From: Apostichopus californicus
Lineage: Eukaryota; Echinodermata; Holothuroidea; Aspidochirotida; Stichopodidae
Reading direction: 5' to 3'
Length of the DNA: 24,075 nucleotides
Assembly (NCBI GenBank): GCA_020650975.1
Contig: JAIPMN010003746.1
Location: 17,210 to 41,284 of the forward strand
Part shown: piece after piece, positions 11,101-19,160 of the stretch
How positions within the stretch are numbered: position 1 is the first letter of the stretch
How the letters are laid out: every line of letters starts with the position of its first letter
The notes under the pieces: model-generated
Seen by the model: the letters and a program-made list of their open reading frames with translations, nothing else
Databases searched by the model: none
What the model was told of the DNA's origin: nothing
Made by a program: the position numbers and the translations under genes

Positions 11101-14100
11101 ACAAAGCAATACTGGATGAATTATTCGCTGACCTCCACCGATGAAAGCTTGAACTATCTTCAAGTAAGACCAACCCAAAGGAGACATTTCAAAAGCTGAA
11201 ATCAATTTGTATCCTAATACATTAATAATCAATCTGACAATGCCTCCACAGAACAGAGACTGCACCACTATAACACCTAACATTACAATATCACTGCAAA
11301 AACTTAACACCAACACCGCACCATCCCAACACCGCAACATCCAAGCATCACACCATGCTGACTCAAGAGTAATACCGTTGTCCTTTCACGATATTTTATT
11401 CATATTCTGAGATTGAAGGTATTATTACATTTTTTTGGACTCACAGCAAATTCCGATGGATCAAACATATGTTTGATGATAACGACTTGCTCGTTTCTTT
11501 TCCTTTGATGGAATTTCTTGTCTGGTCTCCAGTTTAATAATCTGTTGAAAAGAAATAATATTATCACCAGAACAATGACAATGACAATGCAGTTTCATTA
11601 GTATCCATGATAGGAGACACATTGCAGGCGTCAAGTATTTCTGGCTTTGAAAAATCACCTTAGTGCAAACTTGACACCATTTTGACACCATTTTATAATG
11701 CAAGAAAATACATACACGTGTGCACATGGTACAGACTACTTCATTCAAACTACATGTTTCTCTCGACAGACAGGGTTTTTCTTGACTATGTTGTAGTTAC
11801 AGGTTTGCTTCCCACAAATGATCTTGTTCTATATTCTGTCCATATGCAAACCATACCCTTAATTACAATTACCTATACATTTAACAACACCAATGTCTTC
11901 TCTGTTAACTATTATACCCCATTTGGCATCCTGTGGGTTAAGGGTAGGGTACAGTCAGGGATGTGCCCAGGATTTCCTGAGTGCCGGGTATACTGATCGC
12001 TGTCCTGGGGGAGGGGTCTAAGGGGGAGGGGGTGTCCCGCTCCCCTTTGAGAATTTTTCGATTTTTGAAGGTGCTCAGATGACAAATGCTGGCACTTGTG
12101 TAGCTTTTCAAGCACATACACAAGTACTAGTTTTGCTAACAATTTACTTTTCTTTTTCTTTTTTTTGGTGAAACATATTACGTACCTGGTAAAGAGATTT
12201 TACAAGGGACCGATCGAGAGCGGTAAGTAAGTTTCTCGCATGCGTAACTGATGCATTATTAGTCTGTATGATTTTGGCATAGGCTCGGCCCAATTTATGT
12301 TGAATATATTGTTAGGAATGTCGGGATTTTAGATGAAAATAGTGCTGGGCGGGATTCACCATTTTTAAGACAGTGCTGGGTGGTAATTTTTAGTGCTGGG
12401 CGGGGCCGCTCAGTGCCGCCCAGCGTGGGCACATCCCTGTACAGTACATGCCCAATGAATCCGCATTGTCCTGTTTTTTGCAACTAAAATAAATTGTCCC
12501 GAGTGCAAACTGAAGTGTTCCAATTTTCTAAAGGTCTTTGTGACCTCGACGAATATCTCTGTTGTTAGTTACAATACGCAAACTCAAAAGTGTACAAATG
12601 CTGTACGCATCATTAAATATTATAAGTGGACGTTTCAGAAGTATGACATAATCATTTTCAGCACACAGATGTGATTGATGGCTGCAAATATTAGATCCAC
12701 AAGTCTTGGGGAGAGATTATGTAGCCCTCTGTAAAATCCAAAATAAAATTGAAATGGGAGGGAGGGAGAGATACAGTGTTCGATCTTGCAAACCAAAGAA
12801 ATGGTACGCCTTGTTTACAAGGGGTACCTTATAACAAAGGACCAATGCTTTCGGAGTCCACCTATATCCTGCAAACATTAAATAATTTAGACATTAGTGA
12901 ATAAGAGTGTTCTCACCTCTCTTGTGGATTTTTCTTCTTTTTAGTTTTCTTTTTCTTCTTTTTCAGTGATGGGTTATACTGGCCTTTGATGGCAAACTGT
13001 GCCTGTTCTACATGAATTCTGCTTCCTCTAAAGTCATAATCATCCAGTAGCTGCATTGCTAGGTCAACAGATTCTCGCTTTGAAGAAAAAGTCAAAGCGG
13101 GTCTCATGTTTTTAACCCTTCAAGCGCTCAAGTTCAAACAGATAAAGTACTTCCTTTCTGAGATTGTAAATTACACTTCAAACTTAGAGAGTAAGAGAGT
13201 TTCAAGAGCAGAGAAGATTCACACAGTTGTGTGCCAGCATTAAGGAGACTGACTGGCAGAAAAACAAACTTTATTGAGGGATGCATTGTTGAAACAATTT
13301 AAATAAATAATAAGTTGTTTTGTAACTACTGTCTCAGTTTCAGGTGAGGGAGCTAATAAAAGATGATTTCTTTTTTCCAAACATTTCTATTTAGCAGTTA
13401 AAGGGTGTGAAGACTCGCGCAAAAAGAAACGTCTAAAGCCGGTAATCTGCCCTAGTTTCGAATGAGGTGTAACAGAAGTGTAAGACACCACCATCGATCC
13501 CAGAAAATACGCACACAGCTTGATACCTTCGGTAATTATATAGACACTATAGTGTACAGTCAGTACACACAGCTGCGGTCAAAACCCACAGCACAGTGTA
13601 CAAACTATACAGCGATGGACATATCAGGTCCAGCTAAAGATAACAAGGTATCACGTTTCATTACTGTCTGCATTTTGTAGCGACAAGCAGAAAACTTCAC
13701 TTGCAAGCAACGGAAAGGTAACTTTTTCAGAGCGCGGCACACGGTTTGGCGCGAGTCTTCAATGCCTTCAAGAAAGAGCATGGTGTATAAGCTGTTAATA
13801 TTCAAATCAGAGCTACATTTGTGATTTCTTGTATGCTGCCCTCTAATAGTCGACAGTGATGGCTGAATAGTGACTGTATTAAAGTCTCAATACGTGTTTG
13901 CTGATGAATTTTGGAAATCAAACTTCCGAAGTAGATTCAACATTTCTTATTTAAATGCACTGTAACCAGGTGGGTTTAATGGAGAAAAGCTGTCGCAATC
14001 AAAAGAGAGAAATTTATTTTCTGTAGACCTTATGGCGCGAAAGATTTACCGTAAACTCACTGCGACAGCTCATGTCAGCCTGTTCATTACACAAATGAAA

Positions 14101-17100
14101 ACAAAATAGTCTACACATGCTGCACGATCAAGATTTTAACACGCAGTCCTATACTTGTATCATCCACTTTTTACAATTCCACTGAGGAATTGTCTATAAA
14201 CACCTGTTTATTCATTGCAAAGGAAGGAAATGAAGCAGTTTTGCAAGCTACATCAGTAAGACCGAGATAAATATACAAGAGCAGGGACCTAGCACAGGCT
14301 AGCCACAAAAGTTAAAGTAAGCCTAGGCCTAACGGTCTTAAACAAAAAAGAGAGATTTGGGGCGAGGCTTGCAAATTTTGATTGAAGTTTGTAGAATCTA
14401 CTGACTCGTTAATAAATCTAGCAACTTTTATTCAGCTCAAAATTTTATACGACAGATAACTCAATAAAAATAATGAATATTAATATGAAAATTGCATAGA
14501 TCTGTGTCATTTTCAATGAGCTTTTAGTGCAGTAAGCTAGAAAGGATGATGTTTAAATTTGGTTAACACATTTAAGTGAGAAATTAATCTAAAATAAAAC
14601 CCTTTTTGATAATTTCCTATACAAGTGTGTTGGATCCTGCTATGATTTATTCATCTTCATGTTCAAAATGTTACAAGCACGTGGAAGAAATATTCAAAAA
14701 TTTTAAATTGCAATTTTGTAACCTGGACAAGTCCACAACTGATACAGAGTTCGACATTCTATACTCTTTATAAAACTCGACGTACAGTTGGAAACATAGT
14801 CGATAAGTTTAAATAACTCAATTACAATTACCCACATCAAGTCATTAATTACCCACATGAAGTCATATAATAATTACCTTCAGATACGTGCAGAGGCCGT
14901 CTCCTTTCAGATTACCCTCGCTGTCTGTGTATAGTTTTAATCTTGGTTTGCCTGTGTCCTCCTCCTCTGTGATGATCCCGCACTTGTTCATTAATTCCTT
15001 AAACTCATCCAGAGTTGTGTCATCTGGTAAACCAGACACATACACATTAGTGTTTTTCCCACCTTCGATTTCAAACCATCCTAAAAAAACAAGAACAACA
15101 ATGATCAGTTATATGAGGTGACAACATGACTGGTAGATGGGAAGGGGGAGGGGGGAGGAAGGGAGGGAGTGGTGTGATGGAAGCAACCAATGTTTATTAC
15201 TTTGACAGAGGCTGATGAAACAAGGAAAGATCAGAAACTTTTTGAGTTATTGCGACAACTGACAGATTTATCTAAGATTTGTAAATAAATGAATAAGTGC
15301 ATAAATTTTACATATTTTGTACAGTAATTTTGAGATCAACAAATTTTGGTTATATCATAAAATCATGAAGAAACTAGGGTTTCCTGCACAAAAGCTGTTA
15401 TACATCTTTGCATTCGTGCATGGGCGTAGATCCTGGTGGGGATAGGGACGCTTCCCCCCAACTTTTTCAGTGGTGGGGACATGATATACCGTGTCCCCAC
15501 CAAACGCTGCATTTCAAACTCCCCTGTATTGAACTTTGGCACAGTTTGATCCAGCATTGTGCAGAATTACTAATATTGACTGTTAGGCGTGACTTCTCCG
15601 CTGAAGTATTAACACATTCTGGACAGAATCGAACTATGTGTTATCACGGAGAAATTCATCGACAACAAGCCAGATACACGGAGGAAAGTATTTGGATGTT
15701 TCTAATTAAATGTCTCTGAAGTAAGAATAAACAACCTGCTACACTATAGTGCACTTTTCATCGTACTGTGAGAGGTATGAGCTCTCTAAGATAAACATAC
15801 GAGGATGCAGGAGCAGCATTCATATAATTCGATGTAACTTAAATTATCACCAGTTCTCATTTTATTTTATTTATCCACAGTTGTTAAATATAGGACGGAA
15901 ATCGCATTTGCGGCAGTCTATAGTTGTTTTCTGGGAGAGGACCTCAGACCCATCATACACAAAAGTCTACTTGGATTATTTGTCCCATGATTTTTTTTCT
16001 GCAGACGCCCATGTATTTCCCCAAACTAAATTTCTAAGCCATGAGATCTAAAACTTAAGGAGGTTTGGGAGCATCATTGGGTCTGGGAAGTGTTTTTTCC
16101 GGCGATCTGGGAGGTATACTTGCCAAAAAATTTCTTCTACTGTACGCTACGCGTGAACCCATGGTCGTGCTCCGCTTTGATAGTATCAGAGAACAGACAC
16201 GCCTCCCCACTCCCCACCATTATCCAAGACTGATCTGCGCCCATGCATTCGTGTACCAACCAGTTTTGTTTTATAACTGATGATGAAAAAGGAATCAAAC
16301 TGACACCAAAATGGATCCTGATTCCACGTTTACTACCAAATTGGAAGGAGACTTTAGTTGAAGTGGAAGTTAAGTTAGCATAGATTGGAGCAAGGTAACA
16401 ACAAGACCAGAGGTACCATAACTTGATCATGAAACCAACATCCTCAATAAATACAGAGTTTTGCTTCATCCTTGAGATATCAATGAGGAGATTGCTGTAA
16501 TTTCTTGGACCTTAAAATGAACAACTTGAGTAAACACTAACCTTCATCTCCTTTCCGTTTCGGACCTTTCTGTTTCATTTCTTGCTCCTCTTGTGTTGCA
16601 CTACTGGTGCCCTCATTGAGGGCAGCATCATCCTTTCCCGTTGACGTATCTATACCGTAACTGGCCTGATACGCTGCGAGAAAGTCATCGTCCACCTGCG
16701 AAACAGAGATTATGGTCATTGTACAATCTATCGATGACAGGGATGAAGGTCATTGTACAATCTATTGATGACAACAACTAACATTCAATTTCTCTCTTGA
16801 CCAAGTCCATGAATGTACAAAACTGCTCTGCAGTGAGTATATGCAACACTGTTACATTTAGCCATTATATGTCAAGTTTGTCCAGTGTTAATGTTTGGAA
16901 GCTAAGTACTCATCATCCATAGGACAACTTTGAAGGAAACCTTGAATATCTGAAGAGAAAGTTTACTTGCAGGTAAAAAAAAAAATCTGATATGGCATGG
17001 CCACATGCTATGCAAGATTGTCAAATTGCGATACAAGTGCAAAGATGTAGATAGCAGTTTTGTACACAGGAACAATATAATTATAATACTAATAAATGAG

Positions 17101-17468
17101 ACTTATATAGCACCAAATCAGTAGACAAAAGTCACTGCTCAAGGCGCTTTACAGAGAAAGCAGATTAAATATAGTATTTTATCAGAGACAAAATGCAGAG
17201 CTTTCAATACTGCTACACAAAATTTGAATGATACAGTAAATTATTCCCTGACTTGTCTTTGACGATCATTAAAAATCTGTCATTTAAACTATTGACAATA
17301 GGCTTGTTGTCATGCAAACTATACCTTAGGAAACCAAGCTTTTCTTTGTGTGTCCCATTCATACACAGAGCCATCATTTGGGTCTGTGTGTGTATAAGCA
17401 TCATCTGTTTTCTGCTTCTCCACTGCTTCCAACTCTAACTGACGATCAAACTCTTCATCGGATGACAT
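4816..17468 (-). CDS. HTATSF1: HTATSF1 (Tat-SF1/CUS2 family) U2-snRNP-associated splicing factor, 8 coding exons
   Basis: The protein is the animal homologue of Tat-SF1/yeast Cus2, an RNA-binding nuclear factor that contacts SF3B1 and assists U2 snRNP. The joined exons (17468-17325, 16695-16542, 15080-14878, 13077-12917, 11541-11445, 6537-6448, 5834-5755, 5188-4816) give 433 residues with all phases consistent. Visible in order: a YEWD..RKAWFPK motif (about 36-48); RRM1 (about 109-195) with NTNVYVSGLP and KGDGLCTYLKRES; a lysine-rich linker (206-216); a second RRM/UHM (about 238-325) with VVIIKHMF, NEIRDDL, GVTSVRFK and the R310-W311-F312 motif typical of UHMs that bind tryptophan ligands; DGKTDYKIEETDREREARLAQWEKF; and an acidic repeat tail (371-414). 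Human Tat-SF1 has a far longer acidic C-terminus, so this tail is short. The start was chosen at 17468 because it follows a TTTAG acceptor and precedes the conserved N-terminus. Confidence 0.95.
4876..5007 (-). repeat. In-frame 33-bp coding minisatellite in HTATSF1 exon 8
   Basis: Four 33-bp units (4876, 4909, 4942, 4975 as + strand starts) encode (N/D/K)EDKKPEEAGV with single-residue variation. The period is a multiple of three, so copy-number change would keep the frame. This is the acidic tail of the protein. Confidence 0.95.
5189..5754 (-). other. HTATSF1 intron 7
   Basis: 566-bp AT-rich intron with GT-AG ends. I see no repeat terminus or coding content in it. It contains a CACGTG at about 5521-5526. 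Confidence 0.75.
5755..5834 (-). CDS. HTATSF1: HTATSF1 coding exon 7 (UHM RNP1, residues 284-310)
   Basis: It encodes NHPEGVTSVRFKDADD and ADKCVAAMNG and enters in phase 0 right after the FD of exon 6, as in the family (FD-R/N-HP-x-GV). The acceptor is TTTGCTAG|AATC and the donor GGAAG|GTATTT. It ends in phase 2 and splits arginine 310 of the R-W-F motif. Its first 23 bp and acceptor are the founder of the minisatellite that extends upstream of it. Confidence 0.95.
5812..6138 (-). repeat. Minisatellite made of the exon 7 acceptor and first codons, about 4.5 units of 70-74 bp
   Basis: Units start (on +) at 5812, 5885, 5959, 6029 and 6103. The first overlaps the beginning of the real exon 7. 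Each unit, read on the gene strand, carries a TTAATGA-like branch-point candidate, a T-rich stretch, a CTAG or TTAG acceptor and then AATCATCC-GAA, i.e. the codons N-H-P-E. In units 2-4 the frame continues G-V-(T/S)-S and then hits TGA; in unit 5 it hits TGA right after N-H-P-E. So five tandem acceptor-like sites precede the exon body and only the last one is productive. Confidence 0.92.
6139..6447 (-). other. Rest of HTATSF1 intron 6
   Basis: AT-rich intronic sequence between the minisatellite and exon 6. No coding content or repeat terminus is seen. Confidence 0.6.
6448..6537 (-). CDS. HTATSF1: HTATSF1 coding exon 6 (UHM helix, residues 254-283)
   Basis: This 90-bp exon with both ends in phase 0 encodes EDAMLINEIRDDL, KAECSKFGEVNKV and LIFD. 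NEIR-D-L and ECSKFG are hallmark residues of the Tat-SF1 UHM, including its acidic helix. The acceptor is CTTCATAG|GAAG and the donor GAT|GTAAGC. Confidence 0.95.
9320..9490 (-). repeat. Probable dispersed repeat fragment
   Basis: Read on the minus strand, this stretch runs from GTGTGTATGTGCGTTTGTGACG through TGAAGAATGGAAGGTTGGACC, ACCACATTGAGTACAAGAAG and ATTTTGGTGGAGGTCAAAG. From recall this arrangement (a CA/TG-rich end, a 'ttggaccaatttcat' block and an AGGTCAAAGGTCA block) recurs in marine invertebrate genomes. I could not check copy number here because only one copy lies in the window. Confidence 0.45.
9341..9353 (-). promoter_or_regulatory. DR1-type nuclear-receptor motif
   Basis: The minus strand reads AGGTCAAAGGTCA, a perfect DR1 half-site pair of the kind bound by HNF4, RXR or COUP-TF class receptors. 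It lies inside the repeat fragment in intron 5. The motif is certain; function is not shown. Confidence 0.35.
10020..10260 (+). repeat. Pyrimidine-rich low-complexity tract
   Basis: About 240 bp almost entirely of C and T on the + strand (CTCTCC, CCTTCC, TTCTCC words). The 115-residue open frame starting in it at 10153 is a by-product of this composition. Confidence 0.8.
10320..10440 (+). repeat. Repeat segment with hammerhead-like TTGAAGA-stem-GAAAC motif
   Basis: TTGAAGA (10337-10343) is followed by a 6-bp hairpin GATCCT/AGGATC (10345-10350, 10354-10359, loop GCT) and then GAAAC. This resembles the CUGANGA-stem II-GAAA core of hammerhead ribozymes, which are known in Penelope-like retroelements, but the first core C is T here. 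The following ATCAGGCCAACTT and CAGGCTCTCCAGTGGAT words look like a dispersed repeat. I cannot assign a family. Confidence 0.4.
11445..11541 (-). CDS. HTATSF1: HTATSF1 coding exon 5 (start of second RRM/UHM, residues 221-253)
   Basis: It encodes LLNWRPDKK, matching the family's conserved L-D/N-W-R-P segment, then QVVIIKHMFDPSEFA, the first beta strand of the UHM. The acceptor is GTTGAACAG-like (TTTTCAACAG|ATT) and the donor GCT|GTGAGT. The following intron, at 4907 bp, is the longest in the gene. Confidence 0.93.
11950..12445. mobile_element. Probable hAT-type MITE, family C, in HTATSF1 intron 4
   Basis: The element occupies 11956-12439 (484 bp). It starts CAGGGATGTGCCCA and ends TGGGCACATCCCTG, a perfect 14-bp inverted terminus. 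Immediately flanking TACAGT occurs on both sides (11950-11955, 12440-12445). If the outermost base pair is assigned differently, the duplication extends to 7 bp, or 8 bp with one mismatch, as expected for hAT. The interior carries G-rich subterminal DNA and three copies of AGTGCTGGG. It is non-coding. Confidence 0.85.
12446..12916 (-). other. Rest of HTATSF1 intron 4, donor side
   Basis: AT-rich intronic sequence between the transposon and exon 4, with a small GGGAGGGAGGGAG run at about 12757-12769. No gene is seen. Confidence 0.6.
12917..13077 (-). CDS. HTATSF1: HTATSF1 coding exon 4 (RRM1 end and lysine-rich linker, residues 168-221)
   Basis: It starts RESVDLAMQLLDDYDFRG, directly continuing RRM1 from exon 3, and ends in a lysine run (KKKKKKTKKKK) that probably acts as a nuclear-localisation or RNA-contact segment (inference). 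The acceptor is CTTCAAAG|CGAG and the donor GAGAG|GTGAGA. It ends in phase 2, splitting arginine 221. Confidence 0.93.
13398..13771 (+). mobile_element. TTAA-flanked MITE, copy 2, in HTATSF1 intron 3
   Basis: It begins TTAA (13398-13401) then AGGGTGTGAAGACTCGCGC, and ends with the inverted GCGCGAGTCTTCA-TG-CCT followed by TCAA (13768-13771), a one-base decay of the expected TTAA. At about 366 bp between the flanks it is longer than the copy at 602-860, holding roughly 115 bp that copy 1 lacks. It is non-coding; the short open frames inside it match those in copy 1. Confidence 0.8.
13988..14070. repeat. Inverted repeat with 10-bp arms
   Basis: AGCTGTCGCA (13988-13997) is matched by TGCGACAGCT (14061-14070), a perfect 10-bp inverted pair enclosing 63 bp. 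No target duplication was recognised at the ends. It could be a tiny decayed MITE or a chance hairpin. It lies in HTATSF1 intron 3. Confidence 0.5.
14071..14825 (-). other. Part of HTATSF1 intron 3
   Basis: AT-rich intronic DNA. Short CTAGGCCTAA-like words occur at about 14320-14332 (similar words at 18430-18445). No gene is seen. Confidence 0.55.
14826..14867 (-). repeat. 21-bp tandem duplication next to the exon 3 donor
   Basis: AATTACCCACATCAAGTCAT and AATTACCCACATGAAGTCAT are adjacent 21-bp units (14826-14846, 14847-14867). On the gene strand each contains GG|GTAATT, echoing the true donor AAG|GTAATT at 14878. In the exon frame a TGA occurs before either duplicated site. Confidence 0.85.
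14878..15080 (-). CDS. HTATSF1: HTATSF1 coding exon 3 (RRM1 first part, residues 100-167)
   Basis: It encodes WFEIEGGKNTNVYVSGLP, the RRM1 beta-1/RNP2 strand, then the helix DEFKELMNKCGII and the RNP1-like KGDGLCTYLK. The acceptor is TTTTTTTAG|GATGG and the donor AAG|GTAATT. It enters in phase 1 and leaves in phase 0. The donor is followed by two 21-bp tandem copies that repeat its GTAATT (see the separate entry). Confidence 0.95.
15081..15410 (-). other. HTATSF1 intron 2, acceptor side
   Basis: It contains a G-rich tract on + (about 15138-15168, GGGAAGGGGGAGGGGGGAGG pattern), which is pyrimidine-rich on the gene strand, about 60 bp upstream of the exon 3 acceptor. The rest is AT-rich with no gene. 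Confidence 0.6.
15411..16253. mobile_element. hAT-type non-autonomous element, 827 bp, in HTATSF1 intron 2
   Basis: The element occupies 15419-16245. It starts CATGGGCGTAGATCCTGG, and its reverse-complemented end reads CATGGGCGCAGATCAGTC; 13 of the first 14 bases match. A perfect 8-bp duplication CATTCGTG flanks it (15411-15418, 16246-16253). GTGGGGA-rich subterminal sequence occurs on both sides. The interior has several 60-100-residue open frames, but none shows transposase motifs that I recognise. Confidence 0.9.
16542..16695 (-). CDS. HTATSF1: HTATSF1 coding exon 2 (residues 49-100)
   Basis: It reads VDDDFLAAYQASYGID, continuing the conserved AWFPK-x-x-x-DF-x-AYQ-x-YG region of the family. 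A low-complexity, charged segment follows, ending GPKRKGDE. The acceptor is TTTCGCAG|GTGG and the donor GAAG|GTTAGT. It ends in phase 1, splitting glycine 100. Confidence 0.92.
16714..16773. repeat. 34-bp-period direct duplication beside the exon 2 acceptor
   Basis: GGTCATTGTACAATCTAT then Y-GATGACA occurs at 16714-16739 and again at 16748-16773, with one mismatch. It lies about 20 bp upstream (on the gene strand) of the exon 2 acceptor. Confidence 0.85.
16774..17324 (-). other. HTATSF1 intron 1 with a short dispersed-repeat motif
   Basis: Mostly AT-rich intronic DNA. At about 17098-17156 the sequence contains ACTTATATAGCACCAAAT and GCTCAAGGCGCTTTACAG, a pairing I recall as a common dispersed motif in marine animal genomes. 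The element's ends could not be set. Confidence 0.45.
17325..17468 (-). CDS. HTATSF1: HTATSF1 coding exon 1 (residues 1-48)
   Basis: It begins MSSDEEFDRQLE and ends in the family-conserved YEWD..RKAWFPK, followed by the donor AAG|GTATAG. It ends in phase 0. The ATG lies 13 nt inside an exon whose acceptor (polypyrimidine run then CTTTAG) ends at 17482, so the 5' UTR is itself spliced. The ATG has A at -3. Confidence 0.92.
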
Positions 17469-17481
17469 TTTATGCTTTGAA

Positions 17482-19033
17482 CTAAAGAGAAAAGGAAAAA
17501 GAAAGAATATATGCTCTCCTTTTAGGATACAGTTTTGTCCAGCAAGCAACCTGTTAATTAAACATTGTGACCTATTACAGAAATGAATGAAATATAATAT
17601 TGTTTAAAGTATTGAATTTGTTCAAACTGTATAGAACACTGCATTGTATTTGGTACCAATAATGAGCAGTTCTGTCATTAAATATGCTACACTGATATAT
17701 AGCGTCACTGAGATCTTGAAGACTTCAACCCCTCATAGAAAGAAGGAAAAGGGCCAGACTCATGCTTTTTTATCAAATTATTAATGCCCTAGTTGCAGTC
17801 CCAAACCTGACTAATCCCTTCTTGAAACCAGGGAGACGTGGCCACAATATTCAAATTCCACATAATCATTCTGCTTTTCGGTATAGTTTCTATCCTAGGA
17901 CTATAAAAGACTGGAATACACAATCCTTGGCCATTAAGGAGAGCCCTAGTCTTAAGGTGTTTAAAACTAGATTGCCCACGCATTGTTACTAGCACTGCTG
18001 CGCTGCGCAACAACATCCTCGTTGTGATACCCAATAGGGGCTTTTAACGAGTAAAACAGAAACAGAAACAAATCTTCGATCCATGTACAGAAATCCTGCA
18101 TTAGAGATCTTGCAAGAAAAGTCTGTATCAAAATAATTGAATATGTTTATTTATTTAAACATCACAAACACAAACATTTCTGGGTTCACAGATAAGATTA
18201 CAGGCAATCACAACTTCACAAGATTTTACAAAGTATATACCTGGAGTATACATGTGTGGAAATGACATTAACCATCTGTGATATTTTGGAAGCTTCCTTT
18301 GCTACCCGCTTTAGGAAAGAACTTTTCACACTTCTGATACAAAGTGAATGTGACTTAGATCTAGGCTTAATCAACCCACTTGCAAAACCAGGCTAGCTAC
18401 CTAAAGGCCTACTTAAGTGTAATATTATTATTTAATCCTAGGCCTAAATACTAATGATGGTTGAGTTGTTGATCATTCCTGTGCAGTATTTCAACAATAG
18501 GGTCCAGGCTGCATGATCACGAGAGTTCCTATTTTACATCTCATCTAATGCCAAAAGTCCAAGCCTTACTAACGTGATTCTAAAAATCTTCATACCCTTC
18601 CAATTTCCATATACTAGCTTTCTTAGGCTAGCTTAGCTATAATTTCCAAATACAATGGTGACAGGACCAAAACTGAGCAACATTGCACACTTTGAGGTTA
18701 TGCCCACCTTATTTATTACAAAAATAATTAAGTCTACCAAATATAATCACCAATTACGTTGTACTGAAACGTAAGATACAAGCTGCGCTAGATTATATTT
18801 AACCAAGGTTTTAAATACTGTTATACACAGGCGCACACTATGTATAACTCTCGCGAAAACGGTTAAAATGATCTTTCATATGAGGTGCAACCTAATGTGA
18901 ACGTATGGATTCAGGTTACATACAGTATGTCTAACTAAGTGACAACACTAAACATAGCCAACATAGTAATAGACACAAAATTTTTATGAATTAACGGTTA
19001 AGGAATGTGTCTTTTATCATCAATGAGTATTAC
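17482..19033 (-). other. HTATSF1: Predicted 5'-UTR intron of HTATSF1
   Basis: The acceptor is a long pyrimidine run ending CTTTAG, 13 nt before the ATG. The best donor found upstream on the gene strand is TGTGCAG|GTAATAC at 19034/19033. The pairing is inferred. The interval holds the LINE fragment and otherwise AT-rich DNA with no gene. Confidence 0.5.
17723..18071 (+). mobile_element. 3' end of a non-LTR retrotransposon (5'-truncated), in the 5'-UTR intron of HTATSF1
   Basis: The + strand encodes LQPLIERRKRARLMLFYQII, then a GRRGHN segment, SFYPRTIKDWN and SPSLKVFKTRL, ending at TAG 17990-17992. This is the typical C-terminus of the reverse-transcriptase polyprotein of L2/CR1/RTE-like LINEs (RR-x-RL-x-x-x-Y...TRGH...SFFPRTI-x-WN...F). 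Upstream of 17723 the frame is stopped and no more RT is readable, so the insertion is 5'-truncated. After the stop comes a short 3' UTR and a CAGAAA repeat (18056-18071) that looks like the LINE 3' tail. It lies antisense to HTATSF1. Confidence 0.85.
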
Positions 19034-19160
19034 CTGCACAATCCAAAATAAAGGTTGCAGCGATTTTCCCTCACAAAGACGATCGACAAGGAGTACTCGT
19101 GTAAAAGCACTCCCATTCTGGTTCTAAAGCTTGATGGACTGCAACCGCGCAAGGCGAAAG
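19034..19160 (-). promoter_or_regulatory. HTATSF1: Candidate untranslated first exon / core promoter of HTATSF1
   Basis: A strong donor (GCAG|GTAATA) at 19034 lies downstream, on the gene strand, of a short CpG-containing stretch (TTTCGCCTTGCGCGGTT at about 19158-19142). The transcription start was not seen; the left boundary (5' end) given is nominal. The 85-residue open frame 19328-19071 overlaps it but has no family resemblance and is probably chance. Confidence 0.35.

Larger units (their letters stand above)
6538..11444 (-). other. HTATSF1 intron 5 (4907 bp)
   Basis: The largest intron, running from donor GCT|GTGAGT at 11444 to acceptor CATAG at 6538. It is mostly AT-rich with no gene. 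It contains a dispersed repeat with a nuclear-receptor-type motif (9320-9490), a pyrimidine-rich tract (10020-10260) and a hammerhead-like repeat segment (about 10320-10440). I see nothing specific in 6560-9300 or 10450-11440. Confidence 0.7.
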
